Assembly (NCBI GenBank): GCA_029718625.1
Contig: CM056381.1
Coordinates: 54,554,157-54,618,156 of the forward strand
Source: Synaphobranchus kaupii
Lineage: Eukaryota > Chordata > Actinopteri > Anguilliformes > Synaphobranchidae
Length of the DNA stretch: 64,000 nucleotides
Direction: 5' to 3'
Position 1 is the first letter of the stretch. Each line of letters begins with the position of its first letter. The notes below the pieces were generated by a model. That model saw only the letters and a program-made list of their open reading frames with translations. It was not told the origin of the DNA and ran no database searches. Of this stretch, positions 10,060-23,287 are shown piece after piece. A program made the translations under genes and the position numbers.

Positions 10060-10975
10060 CTTCTTATCAGAATGGGACGCAGAGAAATTGATCCATGCTT
10101 TTGTTACGTCTAGGCTAGATTACTGTAATGCCCTGCTATCTGGCTGCCCTGCTAAGTCCTTGCTAAATAATCTCCAACTTGTGCAGAATGCAGCCGCTCG
10201 CATTTTAACTAGAACTAAGAAATATGAGCATATTACCCCAGTAATCACTACATTGGCTTCCAATTCAGTATAGGATAGACTTTAAGGTTTTTCTTCTGAC
10301 CTTTAAAGCTTTAAATGGACTTGCGCCAGTGTATATATGTAATCTGTTTTAACCATATAAGCCGAAAAGATCACTTCATCCCCAAGATGCAGGCTACTTA
10401 GTAGTCCCTAGAATACTAAAAACTTGACGGGTGGTAGAGGTTTCTCCTACAGAGCGCCACTACTGTGGAACACCCTGCCGAAATTTATAAGGGAATCAGA
10501 CACAGTCTCAATATTTAAGTCTAGATTAAAAACACACCTTTATGATCAGGCTTATAACAAGCTGTAGTCTGGAGACAGGACCAGAGAAGCATTTAGTCAT
10601 AGAGTAATGTGGGGTGGCATCCTTTCCTTACTGTCACCTGTCAACAGCTGCCAGCTGCATTCTGCCGGCGGGGCTTATGCCCCACATCTCAAGAGTTGCT
10701 GGTCCGGCTTCCTGTCCATCATCGCTCCTTACCACCGCTGCCAGCTGCTCCCACTGCCATCGGCGCCCGGTTCCCCACCATCATTGCTGCCACATCTGGA
10801 CTGTCATCAAGCTGGTGCAAATTCTATTATCATGGACATTGGCTGTTTTGACCATGCTGGTCTTTAAGCCCTAGACCCTGAGCCGACCAGAGGAGGATGG
10901 ATTCCCCCCTTGAGTCTGGTTCCTCCCAAGGTTTCTTCCTAGTTACACCAACCATATGGTTGAAATTAAAATAAA
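10060..10975 (+). mobile_element. 3' fragment of an L2/CR1-clade LINE
   Basis: The frame from 10088 (IHAFVTSRLDYCNALLSG, then LQLVQNAAARILTRTKK) is the end of an L2/CR1-type reverse transcriptase. It is broken by a stop at ~10271 and by frameshifts after it. The remainder is a 3' UTR with the phrase GAGTCTGGTTCCTCCCAAGG near 10912, common to fish LINEs, and an AT-rich tail around 10965. The three overlapping frames at 10607-10874 are UTR, not genes. The copy is 5'-truncated. Confidence 0.85.
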
Positions 10976-11707
10976 ATAAACTTGTGTCCAGATATGTCAA
11001 AAAAACTGACTGCCGTTTTACTTTTTCACATGGCTAGCCCCTTATGGACAAAGAATATACTGCTGTATATTGTAAATATATCAAAATTATCGTCACAATA
11101 TATTTAAAATATACTGCAGTATATTACATTTCCATAAGTGTAGCTACATATCTAGATAACTAATGTAGCCATGGATTTGTGGGGAAACTATATAGGCACA
11201 GGCACATTCGTAGCATTTTGTCTGCACTGAAAGTTGTTTTTATTGTTAGCAACCTATGCTACCCTATGCTAGCTGTCACTCACAGTGACATTGAGGACAA
11301 GTTGAAAATGGAGCAATGTAATTGGAGGGAATACTTTGTTCCACGTCCTCCAGTGCAGGTATGTGTCATCAATACGTCACACAGCCGTTTTACAGGAAGA
11401 AGCGAGAAAAATATTCTGCTGTGCAAATATCTACTTTGAAAACTTTTTTTTTTTTGGTCTATCATTTCCTTGAAGCAGTTAAACTGCAACATTTCATCAC
11501 TTGAGAGAGGTACATTTTCATTGCGTGGGGTCTTTAATACAGTATTTCCAAATTATTTGTGCATTAGTTAAAGTATTAGTAAATGCTTATTTGTGTACCA
11601 ATATTGTAAAGCATTACCAAAAATACTTTACTTGAGACTTATGACTTGACTTGACTTGGACATGACCTAGGTGGCTTGTGACTTGACTTATTATTACATG
11701 GAAACTT
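10976..11707. other. AT-rich spacer
   Basis: Contains TATACTGC/GCAGTATA inverted motifs at 11035-11125 and short meaningless frames. Nothing else recognised. Confidence 0.5.
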
Positions 11708-11710
11708 AGT

Positions 11711-12695
11711 GGGCTCTATCTTGGCGCATCATCTAAAACGCTAGTCGCAAGTGCATTTAGGGCGTGTCCAAGTCCACTTTTGCTAGTTAGACGGCGCGTT
11801 ATTTGAGCGCTAAGTGAGGCGCAAGGTGCTAATGGGCGGAACCTAGACTCTTCATTAATTATAGGTGTGTCTTGGACGTAGGATGCAATCAACCAATCAA
11901 AATGTCATATCCCATTCCTACGGAAGCCCTGAAAGGCAAGGTGAAAAATTTTTTTTTTGTGGCCAAAACCGCAAACCGTATCTGGTACGTACGACTTATG
12001 AAAAGTGCAATTTACAGCAGGTGAAACAGACCTGCTCCTGCATTAAGTTAAAGTGCACATGCAGAGAATGGCATTAAAATGAATTGTGAATTAAAATCGT
12101 GAAAATCGTAAAATTGTGAATTGTTCTCTTGAAAATCGTTTTGTTCAGTCATGGTATAACAGGTGAAAATAGGTTGGGTTTTAATAAGCTGAGCGTATGG
12201 AAGACTGGTCACTGTAATTAAAAAAAATATGAAGGACGAAGAATAAGGCAAAAATTCAGTTAACATGGTTACATTTATCTGTTTTTTTCTATCGAAAAAC
12301 ACAGCAAATCCCGGGGACTGTAGCCTAGGCTATTTGAAAAACAATAAATGCAGTATTCGCTGGACATGGTTTTTAACTTTTTTCAGTCAAAACCATTCTA
12401 TTCAGGGTGTACACGTGTTGTGCATACCCCTATGTAGACGCACTTACATGCATCGTTAAAATAACATGTAAACAACTGCAACATGACTTTAGACCAGGTT
12501 TTTGGTGGTCTTAGCGCAAGCGCTTTCTGCTGGCTCAAGATAGCAGTACGCCAAAAATAATCCTGGCCACACCTCATCTTAAGACATAACTTGGTATTTA
12601 ACTGACATGAGCGCTAGGGGCTATAATGAACCCTGCGCCGGGTGTAAGATAGCACAGACACTTGCGTTTGGGTTAGTGCTGCTTAGATAGGGCCC
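11711..12695. mobile_element. Harbinger-like non-autonomous element, copy 1 (985 bp)
   Basis: The ends are GGGCTCTATCTTGGCG and, inverted, GGGCCCTATCTAAGC, flanked by a 3-bp duplication AGT (11708-11710 and 12696-12698). It shares long internal similarity with the copies at 16769-18606, 31451-33390 and 36673-43240. It is internally deleted relative to them (985 against 1838 and 1940 bp). The 3-bp duplication suggests the PIF/Harbinger group; no transposase is present. Confidence 0.85.
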
Positions 12696-12859
12696 AGTAT
12701 CTTGAAACCCACCATTCCATCAACCCACGTTCGCAGGCTTCACAGGTGGTATCTGGTTGTAGAATTTATTCACTCTCAAAATCAGCAGGTTTAGGTTTGT
12801 ACATACGTATATGGTTGTACAACCCCGATTCTACCCGCTTGCGCCACTGTATTTTTGTT

Positions 12860-13800
12860 CTGTGTGACACCGAGTGTCTTCTTGGACAAAGGAATGTCAA
12901 TCAAGCGTGCTCATCAAGCTTCAACCTGCTGTCAGCCAGTTCAAACAGTGGTGTGAAGTCAATTTCTTGGACTTGAATGTGGAGAAGACTAAAGAAATCT
13001 CCATCGACTTCCGGCGTGAGCCATCCCCGCTCAGGAGACCTTCGGAGCCAAAACAGTTGAAAGAGTGGAGGAGTACATATATTTGGGTACCATCATTGAT
13101 AATAAACTGACCTTTGAGGCAAACTGTCATCGAGTATATGCAAAGTGTCAGTCAAGGCTGTATTTCCTCCGGAAATTTGGATGTGAGACAGTCCGTACTA
13201 CAAGCATTTTACACTTGCTTCCTTGAGTCAGTGCTGGCCTTTAGCCTAACAACTTGGTTTGGCTCGTTAAGTGAAATCAGGCAACTGAAGCTGGAGAGGG
13301 TGACAGTACAGGCTACTAAAATCAAAGGGAATCAAGAAAAACTGCTGAAACATCTGTATGAGGAGCGTACAATGAAAAAAGGAAAGAAGATTTTGGCCCT
13401 TCAATCACATCCCCTGAACTTTCTCTTTGAGACTCTTCCGTCAGGTCGAAGGTCCTTGCCCCTTAAAGCGAAAAGAACCCGAAACAGCTTTGTCCCTACA
13501 GCTGTAAGACTGCTTAATGACATTGGACATCTCAAGACAGTAAAGGCAGATGAGGAACTGTTATTGCTTTTGATGCTCAATTTTTCATCATAATTAATAT
13601 TTAATTAATTTAATATAATATTGATCATAATACTAATAATAATAGTAATTTTAATCATAATCATAATCACACATACCTTCACTATAATGTGAAACATCTG
13701 ATTCAATTGAATGTCTTTATTTAACATGTTTGTGGGTCTGCCCCACTGTATGTCTGTTTTACTGCTGGAAACTACAACTGAAAAATAAAAGTTATTCTAT
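12860..13800 (+). mobile_element. 3' fragment of a non-LTR retrotransposon
   Basis: Translated pieces FLDLNVEKTKEISIDFRR (near 12965), EEYIYLGTIIDNKLTFE (near 13065) and RNSFVPTAVRLLND (near 13480) match the thumb and C-terminal part of a LINE reverse transcriptase. Several frameshifts separate them. The 3' end (GGGTCTGCCCCACTGTATG, then AATAAAAGTTATTCTATTCT near 13785) recurs inverted at 33826. The clade is not assigned. Confidence 0.75.
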
Positions 13801-14329
13801 TCTATTAGAATATTAGGAACACACCGACTGTCCTAATACAGGTCTGCTCAGCTAATGCAGCTGTTTTTGAGCAGTGTTTTATCATATTTATATATTTTTT
13901 TCATTCAAACTTTTGTGGATGCTTAATAACACACTCAAGTTTGATATCATACAGACATTTTACCGATTTGAGGCTTTGTTCCCTGGGGCTTTAAATATTT
14001 CCACAACCATAGGCAAGCATTCATTTCAGGAGCGGGATAGTAAGAAAGAGTGAAATTGTCCTCATCAATTTTTCTCCACTCTTAAAAGATTATCTCATTT
14101 TATCCACACTGTAAAAACCAAGAAATCTCATTCACTTGAAGAGCTCAGAAAAAAAGATTGATCATGCAAATGCCACCACTTTCTGGCATTTCTTGCAATA
14201 AAAGAGCACTTCAGAATTCCCAGTACATTATGAGCAAGAAACACGACTCATTAAACCATTCATTAAAGTCTTTAAATTCAGATAAAAATCCAGTCTGCTC
14301 TACTTTTAGAATCCCCCCCCCTCCCTCCT

Positions 14330-14492
14330 CTTTATTCATACAGGGGGAAAGCAGAGAGGAGCACAGACACAGAAGGGATCACAGTACAGAAAGTGACATG
14401 GCAGGGAATCAAACCCCTGGCCGCACAAGGTCATTTGTATATGGGTTGAGAGTTGGCTGCCCTACAGACTGCACCACAGTCTCTCAATTATC
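14330..14492 (-). repeat. tRNA-derived SINE-like fragment
   Basis: On the minus strand a box-A-like GTGGTGCAGTCTGTAGG lies near 14475 and a box-B-like GGGGTTTGATTCC near 14415, spaced as in tRNA-derived promoters. No folded tRNA with intact arms could be drawn, so this is not called a tRNA gene. Confidence 0.45.
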
Positions 14493-15159
14493 TTGGTAGC
14501 TAATGATGCAATCTGAATTTGGTAATCCAGCTAGAAAGTTACATAACATCATAAACTAACCTAGATGTGTAGCTTCCAAACTAAATCAGTAGCAACAATA
14601 TTTTATTCATGCAAGTCTACATTGGTTGGTTGGTTGTTTTTTTAATATAGCAGATGGCCATGGCATCGAAAAAGCCAAACATTTGCAAAGTCTTTAGATG
14701 GAATCATAGTGTAGCTAACTAATGATTAGCGATTTCCTTAAATGGCTAAAGATAGCTGAAATGTTGGTTTACCCACACTCATTTTACTGATTAGTATGTA
14801 TAATTTTAGTACTCTGTAAAAAAGTTCAAGCTAGCTCAACTTAAAAACACAAGTTTCCATGCTTATAATCAGGAGTAAACCCCACTTGACAATAACCTTT
14901 GTTTCCACTTTTAAAAGTTGATGTGATCAATCATTGTTTCAATGTTGTGCTTTGAGTTGTTAATGTTAATCTGACTAATGATCATTTGGTGTTTCAACTT
15001 GATTTTCTGATATAAAAACAATTTTTTTTAATTTTTTTTTTTTACAGTTTTGCATCTTTCATATAAAATGACTGTTGATGCGTAATTATTTTCATATGGC
15101 TCTCTCCAATAAATCCTTATACAGAGGCTATTTCCTGATTTAATCATTTTAACCGGTGT

Positions 15160-15975
15160 AACTGCATGGGCTGTCATATCTAAAATCTTTGGCTGCATCC
15201 ACTGCACGCACAGCATCCCCCTGTTTCCGGTTCCGGGGGCATGTGATGTATCGACCCCTTATTGTATACACATGATTGTGCACTTTGAGACCGTTTTGCG
15301 CTTCCGTACGTGTAGTTACTGTTTACGTTATTTAACTTAATAGCCTGAAGGCTACCTACCTAGATAGCTATCACTTGTTAATTACACTAGATATCTATTG
15401 GATAAATGCATCAAGGGCTGACTCTTACTTCCGGTGTTGATAGGAACACATATTTTGTTCATACCCGTCTTTTTTAGCTATTCACACTTAGCTGTAGCCA
15501 AGCAGAACTTATTTTCCTTGCTAAAAGTTTGATTGCTGGGCGAGTAGCTGCACAGCTATTGAATGTTATACATTAACAAATTATAGGTAAGCTACATAAA
15601 AACCATAATAACTCAAAATAGCAGCTAGGCTATAACAAACATCACCGATAGCCTGCTTAACCCACAATAGCGAGCTATATGTAAACTTGCTAAGATTATC
15701 TAGCTACAGTGCCTAAGTTGCAATTTCGGCATCCAGAGGAATATATTTAGGAGATGATAACATAATTTGTCAACAGTAATTGCAGTTCCAATCTAAGATT
15801 AGCTAGTTAACTGTAGAAAGACATGGTAACATAGCTGTACCTACGTGAATAAGAATAAGAATATCCATACGCAAGTGATAGTGTATCTAATAAGGGGTCG
15901 ATACATGCCCCAGAACCAGAAACATGGGGATGCCGTCCTTGCAGGGGATGCAGCCCATGCAGTTGCACCAGCTCA
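15160..15975. repeat. Foldback element with ~85-bp arms
   Basis: The arm at ~15160-15260 (with GTTTCCGGTTCCGGGGGC and ATCGACCCCTTA) is the inverted partner of ~15888-15975 (TAAGGGGTCGATACATGCCC and AGCCCATGCAGTTGCACC). The interior is AT-rich and non-coding. The superfamily is not determined; target duplications were not resolved. Confidence 0.65.
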
Positions 15976-16178
15976 TGCTTCATTCCATTTAGGCTACATT
16001 TACTGAACAACTATATGAGGTGGCGAATTAAAAATCAACTTATTTGGATATTATCCGTGCCAAATAGTCTACATAAAGTACGTCTAGAACCACAACGCTT
16101 AGGTCAAGTGCGTTTTAAAATATTTTGCCCTTTTAACTAGCTACTCAATTAAGGCAAAATCAGATTTTTAAACTCATC

Positions 16179-18638
16179 TTAAAGGGATAGTTCGGAATTT
16201 TGGACATAATGTCTCAATTACGACTTACCCATGATGTAGTTGATTGATGGAAACCATTTTCAGATAATTTCATGCTGTCCCTTCTTTTGGACATACACAC
16301 ATTGCTAATGCTAGCGCAACTCTAAGGTATCGAGTAGCATCCACTACCAAATGCACTTAAACACTCCACAGTGCACCCAAAGCAAATAAAATATGACGAC
16401 AGTCTATCTGGGGAGTGATACTTTACGTTACCTACGAATGTATTGCCGGCACCGGTCGACTACAACAACAAAGAAAAGCAACAAGTTGCAATGGCCACGT
16501 TCGCTCTGCCGCCGTACTTCCACAGAGAATATAGGTCAGCACAAATAAACACTCAAAATAAGCCCGATAGACTGTCGTCTTATTTTATTTGCTTTGGGTG
16601 CACTGTGGAGTGTTTAAGTGCGTTTGGTAGTGGATGCTACCTTAGAGTTGCGTTAGCATTAGCAATGTGTTAATGTCCAAAAGAAGGGACAGCATGGAAT
16701 TAGCTGAAAATGGTTTCCATCAATCAACTACATCAATCAACTACTGGGTAAGTCGTAATTGAGAAATTGAGCCCTATCTTACACCCGGCGCTAAGCGGCC
16801 CTAACCCAAACGGAAGTGTCTTTGCTATCTTACACCCGGCACATGGTTCATTATAACGCCTTGTTTAACTACCATGTATTCTTACGCCCATTACAAGTGA
16901 ACTGGGCGTGTTGGTCTTACGATGAGGAGTGGCCAGGATTCTTTTTGGCGTATTGCTATCTTGAGCCAGCAGAAAGCGCTTGCGCTAGAACCACCACAAA
17001 CCTGGTCTAAAGTCATGTCACAGTTGTTTGCATGTTATTTTAACAGTGCATATAAGTGCGTCTACATAGGCGTGTGCACAACGCGCGTACCCTCCTGTCT
17101 GGTACACACAGGGGCACGCACAACCATGACTAAAATATCTAGATCACAATGTGAAATATTATTGTTGTGTAGGCTATATCAAAAATGCATAATAATAAAA
17201 GGTTCCATTGGTCCACATACCTTTCCTTCAGCGAAGGGAAACGATGCCACATTACATTGCTCTCAGCCCACTCCATCAACATCCAGACGATGTGCGATGG
17301 TACGGGACAATGGCTATCCATTAAAAAGGAGCTGATAACACCTATATCAAGCCTAATGCGTGAATTGTCATTTATACCTAATGCGTGAATTGTCATTCAA
17401 TGGAAAACTCGCACACTGCAATAAACGGACATTTGAGTTTTGAAAATGCGCTTCAGATGTCATTACAATACAGCTCTGTTTATCTAGGAATACAGCCTGT
17501 AAGTAAACAGAATGGTTTATGACTGAAAAACGTTCAAAACCTTGTCCAGTGAATATTGCTTTTATTGTTTTTCAAATAGCCTAGGCTACAGCGGATTCGC
17601 TGTGCATAAGGTTTTTTCGATAGCCTATGGTTAAAAAACGGAGATAAATGTCACCATGTTAACTGAATTGTAACCTTAGCTATTCTTCGTCCTTCATATT
17701 TTTTAAATTACAGTGACAAGGTTTCCATACCCTCAGCTTATTAAAACCCCGCTGATTTCACCTGTTATTCCGTAACTGAACAAAATATTTTAAAGAGAAC
17801 TAAGCGTCTAGTTAGAAAGTAAAACAAATTTGCAGCACGTTACAATTAATTCACAATTAATTTTAATACCATTATCTGCATGTGCACTTTACAGGAGCAG
17901 GTCTGTTTCCCCGGCTGTAAATCACACTTTTAACAAGGAAAGTGGATTGTTTTAAAGCATTACGCTACCAGTAAAACAGGTTGGTCACATTTCCATAAGC
18001 AGGACATTATAAAACAAGGGAAAATATGCGTGAACCTATGGGTTGCCAACCTGACAGCTTTATTGTATTTATTGTCATCATTAAGGCAAAATAACGTTAT
18101 TTATTTTATTAATCAAAATTAGAATGCAGGTAAGGAACTTCGGATGAAGCTTGAACATGAGTTCATTGCTTCATTGTATAATCAAACGAAATTTGTTAAA
18201 CAAGCAGGCTAATTTGGCGTTCAACAGCACTGTCGGGAATTACCGGGAACTCATAATGGTTTGTCCGAATAATATTTATCATAGGCTACTATTGATCCAT
18301 ATAGCCTATTCCTTGATCGCACTAAACACGCATGTCTGTTTCACCATCATATAAGCAATCCGCCAAGGTGTTAAAGCAGGCTTTTAAAGGGAATGGGATA
18401 TGACATTTTGATTGGTTTATTGCATGTCACACCCAAGACACACCTATAATTAATGAAGAGACTAGGTTCAGCCCATTTGCACGCTGCCCCGTGCTTAGCG
18501 CCCAAAAAACACGCTGTTAAAATATCAAAAGTGGATTTGGACACGCCCTAAATGGACTTTACGCCATGCGCTTAGACCAAGCGCCAAGATCGCCAAGATA
18601 GAGCCCATTATGTCCAAAATTCCAAACTATCCCTTTAA
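16179..18638. mobile_element. TTAA-flanked palindromic MITE (piggyBac-like), interrupted
   Basis: TTAA at 16179-16182 and 18635-18638 abuts inverted ends AGGGATAGTTCGGAATTTTG and AGGGATAGTTTGGAATTTTG. Beyond the ends, arms of over 200 bp (16183-16420 and 16555-16768) are complementary and surround a small core with CCACAGAGAATATAGG. A Harbinger-like copy (16769-18606) sits near the right end. A partial relative is at 44505-44966. The TTAA duplication is the hallmark of piggyBac-type integration. Confidence 0.85.
16769..18606. mobile_element. Harbinger-like non-autonomous element, copy 2 (1838 bp)
   Basis: The ends are GAGCCCTATCTTACACCCGG and, inverted, GGGCTCTATCTTGGCG. The 3-bp duplication ATT flanks it (16766-16768 and 18607-18609). 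It lies inside the TTAA MITE and is therefore the younger insertion. It has no ORF of note. Confidence 0.88.
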
Positions 18639-18959
18639 CCTAGATTTTCCAGTGTACCTTTTAGTTTTTCACCTATTGACTCCTGAGCGCTCTGAACAAA
18701 AGTTATTCTTTCATTATTTAGGCTGCACTATTGTGCCCTTGCTGTTCATAGCAGGCAATGTCGCTGCCTCACCACTGGAAAAACGTGTAGCCTACGCAAA
18801 GTCAAGAGCTGTCGTATCAGCTGCTCAATCTTTGTTAATGTGTTGTATCCTATCTGTCCAAACTTTATTATTGAGCTGGACTAACATTAAAAATGAAGTT
18901 ATCAACTTGCCTCTAATCAAACATTGACAGTTCATATGATTATGTATTCATACTGCTTA

Positions 18960-19315
18960 TTTACTGTAAATACATACTGCTAGATAGGCTAGCTCACAAC
19001 AAAAATGTTACAAACAAATTTGGTAATAAGACTAATACTATTTACAAGCCCACATAAAAGCAGAAAGCATTGATTTGTAAATTCACTTTTACTTATATTT
19101 AATTGAAAACAGTACAAAGAAAAGATGTTTAATGTTTTACCTTATCAACTTTATTGACTTTTGTAAATATACACTAATTCCTCATGCTACTTTTATGCTT
19201 GCAACATGTTCCAAAAAAGTTGGGACAGGGGCAAAAAAAAAAGTTCAAAAAACACCTGTTTGGAACATTCCACAGGTAAGCAGGTGAAGCTATCATGACT
19301 GGGTATAAAAGGATA
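18960..19315 (+). mobile_element. Tc1-like terminal fragment
   Basis: The stretch with AAAAGCAGAAAGCATTGATT, then CCAAAAAAGTTGGGACAGGG near 19212 and GGGTATAAAAGGA near 19301 matches the end region of the Tc1-like element at 60842-62159. It joins directly to 70 bp of the foldback core (19309-19380) seen again at 50829. Confidence 0.7.
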
Positions 19316-20425
19316 TCAAAAGACTCTTGATATCTTATTTTCAGATACTCTTACAAGCGATACTAAAACCTCTCTGTGTGTGCAGGAGGGCAGAACATTT
19401 AACGGAATGGACCGCAGCCCAAGTGCGGTCCAATTCAAAAATAATTCCACTCCCTCCCTTGCTCCTCCCCGTCGGCTCAAGTGTCTTCTCGTGTTCTTTT
19501 GGTGCTGCATCACATCCATAGTTGCCAAATTTTTTCCCAGGGAAAGTAGCTAGGGTATGCTCTAGAAGTCGTTTTAAGTGTCTATGACAGAATGGAATAA
19601 TTTATTTCATATATTACAGGGGTGTATTATTTAATTTTAACCTATATATTACAGGGCATATTTTATTTTATATATGACAAGTCTTTTATCAGTGCAGTGG
19701 AGTGTATCAGCCCATTTACAGGCTATATTGTCTGTAGCCTATTGCATCTTTCAGTGTTTATGAGCCAAAAGATACAGTAGTAGTAGGCTACATAGGCTAC
19801 ATGATAGTATCACATTATTTACACATCCAGCCAGCTCACCAAAGTTGGCAACTCTGTTACCAACATACATTTACAGAAAACCTTTCTTATTTTGTAATTG
19901 CAGCCTTTTCATCTCTTTTATCTGTGTGGGTGGCTATCTATATCCCGTGCACCAATTGTCTTATATTAACGCTGTATAAGCCAGCTACCCAACTGTAGGT
20001 CTATCCCATATAAAGCAAGCTATATAGCTAGCGAGGTCCATTCAGATCAGTGCCCATAGGCTGCAGTGTATGATTTATTATGTTTCACGTACATGGGCCA
20101 GACATGCCCTTCAAACAAACCTGGCGGGTCTGGCACCTTGTCGTTCCTTGAGCAGCTCCTCTTTTTGCATTGTTCGTATGGATTGGAAATAAGTAGGCCT
20201 AATGCTGGTTGAATAGCCTACATAAGCCCTATTCGGATGGGATAAGTTTTCCGGACAATGTAAAGTAATTTCTACCAGAGGACGTCTGTAATGTTAATGA
20301 CTGATTTGCACGGGATAAAGTATCTCCGTAATCAGCGTCTAGAAATGCAGACATGGGAGTGTCTACTCCATTTTGTCGTCACACCGAAAATTACCAAATT
20401 GCATCATACAACCTAACCACATCCT
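19316..20425. other. Spacer with repeat scraps
   Basis: Holds the 70-bp foldback-core scrap, then GGCAGAACATTTAACGGAAT near 19389, which recurs at ~31298. The remainder has no recognised feature. Confidence 0.5.
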
Positions 20426-20430
20426 ATCTT

Positions 20431-21528
20431 TGTTAGGATCCTGTATCTGTGTTTATTCTTTATTATTTTTCCTGTTTTCTTTCCCTCGCGATTGTCAGTC
20501 TGCGTTCCATGTTTCTGAGATTCCACCCCGTCTTTGTCATTGCACTATTCGGGTGATTTTGGGAACATTCAGGTTTCTTCTGTATTTCGTATATCTTGTT
20601 TTCTTCCTTCTGACTTTATTTATATTTGTATATAATACTAATGTACTAATCATACTAACTGTTAGATTAGATTTAATACTAACCTGCTAACAAACTAACA
20701 TGTGTATATAATACTAACCTACTAACATTAGGGTTCTAGAGTTCACTACTAACATTACTAATTCATCTTGAGTTTCTACCTGCAGCTGTCATTTCCCTCC
20801 TCGTTATCCTATCCCTGCATCGATCTGTGATTTCGCATTTTCTGCATATGTGTCCACTTTCGTGTTCTTCTAATCTGAGCTGTGCACTTGTTTACCTGCT
20901 AACTCCAGGCCGTTTGTTATCATTGTGTCTATGTGTATTCCAGTCCGTGTCTTACGTTTCCCCTGTCATTGTTTTATTGGTCCCTGTTAACACTCACTGT
21001 TCTCACCTGTGAGCAATCTCCCCTCCCTGCTTCTACACACCTGATTCCCATTATGTCTGTCTTCCTCTGTGTATATATACCTTGTCATTTCAGTGTTCTT
21101 CGTGAGTTCCTTATGATATTCTGCTTCTGTGTTGCTGTCTGTTTTTCCGAGTTTCTGCCCGAGTTGTTTTGTTTATTCTGTTTTCTAGTTTTTGTTTCCC
21201 AAGTCCTTTGCCTATTGTTGTTTTGTTTTGTATCCAGTCTGTTTTGTTTTCTTTGTGTTCCTTCTACGCCTCCCCGGTTTTTGACTCCTGCCTGTGTTCT
21301 CGCAACCCTGTCTTTGGATCCTGATTTTGTGCTTTTGCTGTGCCTTCCCGGTTTGACCCCTGCCTGTTCCTTGACCACTCTTTTGGACTGTGTTTTGTAC
21401 CGTTGCCCTGTCTCCCTGGTTTTTGACCCAGCCTGTTTTACCACGGATTGCTGCCTTGCCCTGAATAAACTTCGGTTTTTTCATATTCCTGCCTGCGTTT
21501 GGGTCCTTCCCCCCACCAGCACCTAACA
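20431..21528 (+). mobile_element. Solo LTR, 1098 bp (Ty3-like)
   Basis: It starts TGTTAGGATCCTG and ends CAGCACCTAACA, flanked by the perfect 5-bp duplication ATCTT (20426-20430 and 21529-21533). A TATA-like GTATATATACC lies near 21070 and AATAAA near 21463, in the order expected for U3-R-U5 on the plus strand. The long frames on both strands (for example 20933-21526 and the reverse at 21085-21529) are artefacts of T/C-rich LTR sequence. Assignment to Ty3/Gypsy is from general resemblance to fish LTRs. Confidence 0.9.
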
Positions 21529-21533
21529 ATCTT

Positions 21534-22970
21534 CACTGCAAACTTATTGCTTTTGACAGAAAATCTCTGGCAGTGAGCAATTGAAAAGATGCAGGCGCCC
21601 AAAAAAAAAAACGTGGACACAATGGGCCTCATTCATGAAACGTGAGCAGAACGAATTTGTACGTAAATTGTTCGTATTAGCAAATTTGGCTGTATTTTGG
21701 CATTCATCAACGTTTTCTTATCTGAGATTTGTTTGACTACTAATAAATTTTACACACTGCTTGGGACCACATGTATCGCGTTCGTAAATTCAGAATGCCG
21801 CTAAATGTAGCTTGTGAGTGATAATTAGAATTTATTTATATGAATTTATTTTCTGTTAAATTCACAAGATTAAATGAAGCCTTTGAAGTACACATTGCAA
21901 ACGTAATAATTTATGATTGTAAAAAGCTAACACTAGATTACGCCCATTAAACAATTGTAGGCTATGAAGCTGTTTAATTAGACCCATAACGTATGCGAAT
22001 GAATGCTCCTACTATTAGCCTACTATTTTTTCTAAATTGCGAAAAATAGAAATTTTACATGACCTTACATAGGCTATGCTAATTAAAACACACATTTCAA
22101 GGGATTGTAAAGGGGCTGAAAAGTAGTTAAAATAACTAAAAATTATCAGAGGGATGTATTCACTACATATCCACCAAATATCTATTCAAAGTAATGTCAA
22201 TAACTATAATAAACACATCTCAAGTCGGACAAAATCTGTATTGAAAAAAACTCAGGATTGTGTGGGCGTGGTCACAATTTAAAGCGGGGTTTTTTTATGA
22301 AATTGCCAGCCTGTCTAATGTTATCGGTGCCATAGACTTCACACCCCAGTGAACATTTTTGTTGAAAAGTCGATGAAACGCCGTCTCGCGTTCAGGCGAC
22401 ACACCGGATAAACTTGATTTGAAAGTTTAAAAAAAAAAAAATTCTGGTTAGAATGTAACCAGGCTATATCCCAGTAAAACTGAGCTTGATTCTGGTTTTT
22501 GCTCAGTGGGACATGCGCATCAATGTGACCGCAATTAGAACGCGCCAGAGAGATTCTAAAATAACATGTTATCTCCTGCCTAGGCCTTTACTTTACCAGT
22601 TTATGACAGCGGTACTGACAATACTAAACTATTTTTTTCCCCTTGATTGAACATCTGCTAAAAACTTGGATTTCAGTGTCAGAATTATTTCCTTTGCATT
22701 TTCTGGGCCATTTTGACTAGGTATGGACCTGTAAATGGAAGTGACAGCCTCCAAATAAGGCAATTCATGGGCATGGATTTATGCTACTCACAAAATAACG
22801 TGGACGTGCTTCGTTCGTGAATACGAAAAAATTTGCCTTTCCCACACGGTTTGATGAATCCGGCGTAAATTCTTTGCACCAACTCGTTTCGTACATAAAT
22901 GTACGTGCGTATTTAGGAACGCTTCATGAATGCCAGTTTTTTTTGGATTTGCTCTCGGTCTTCTTATTTA
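21534..22970. other. Spacer, possible unclassified element
   Basis: No gene. GGGCCTCATTCATGAAACG near 21622 and GGAACGCTTCATGAATGCC near 22916 are imperfect inverted partners, with TCGTAAAT and ACGTACG-type phrases beside both. They may be the ends of a 1.3-kb non-autonomous element; target duplications were not resolved. Confidence 0.4.
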
Positions 22971-23287
22971 GTCAAGTCAAGTCAAGTTTATTTGTATAGC
23001 ACATTTTCATACACAAGGCAACTCAAAGTGCTTTACATAAGACATAGAAGACATTATATAAAAAGTAAATTAGAATTGAACAGTGTTAATAAGAAGTTAA
23101 AACAGTTATAATAAAACGCAATACTGGTTGGGCCCACAAAACAAATACCCCAACAAACACTCCTACCACAAACAGCCTGCTACCTGCCATCTGCTACGCA
23201 CCATACAACCTCTCTCTCTGGGTGATAATATACCTGCCAGCTCCGCTGCTGGTGCCTGCCAGCTATGCTGCAGGACTTTTGTAAAAA

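Noticed and set aside
10607..10874. Three overlapping plus-strand frames of 80-86 codons
   Set aside because: They are in the 3' UTR of an L2-type LINE; all three frames being open reflects base composition.
14330..14492. tRNA gene on the minus strand
   Set aside because: Box-like motifs are present but the stems do not pair; a tRNA-derived SINE scrap is more likely.
20933..21529. Frames of 100-197 codons on both strands
   Set aside because: They lie inside a solo LTR with exact target duplications and reflect its T/C-rich strand; no domain is visible.
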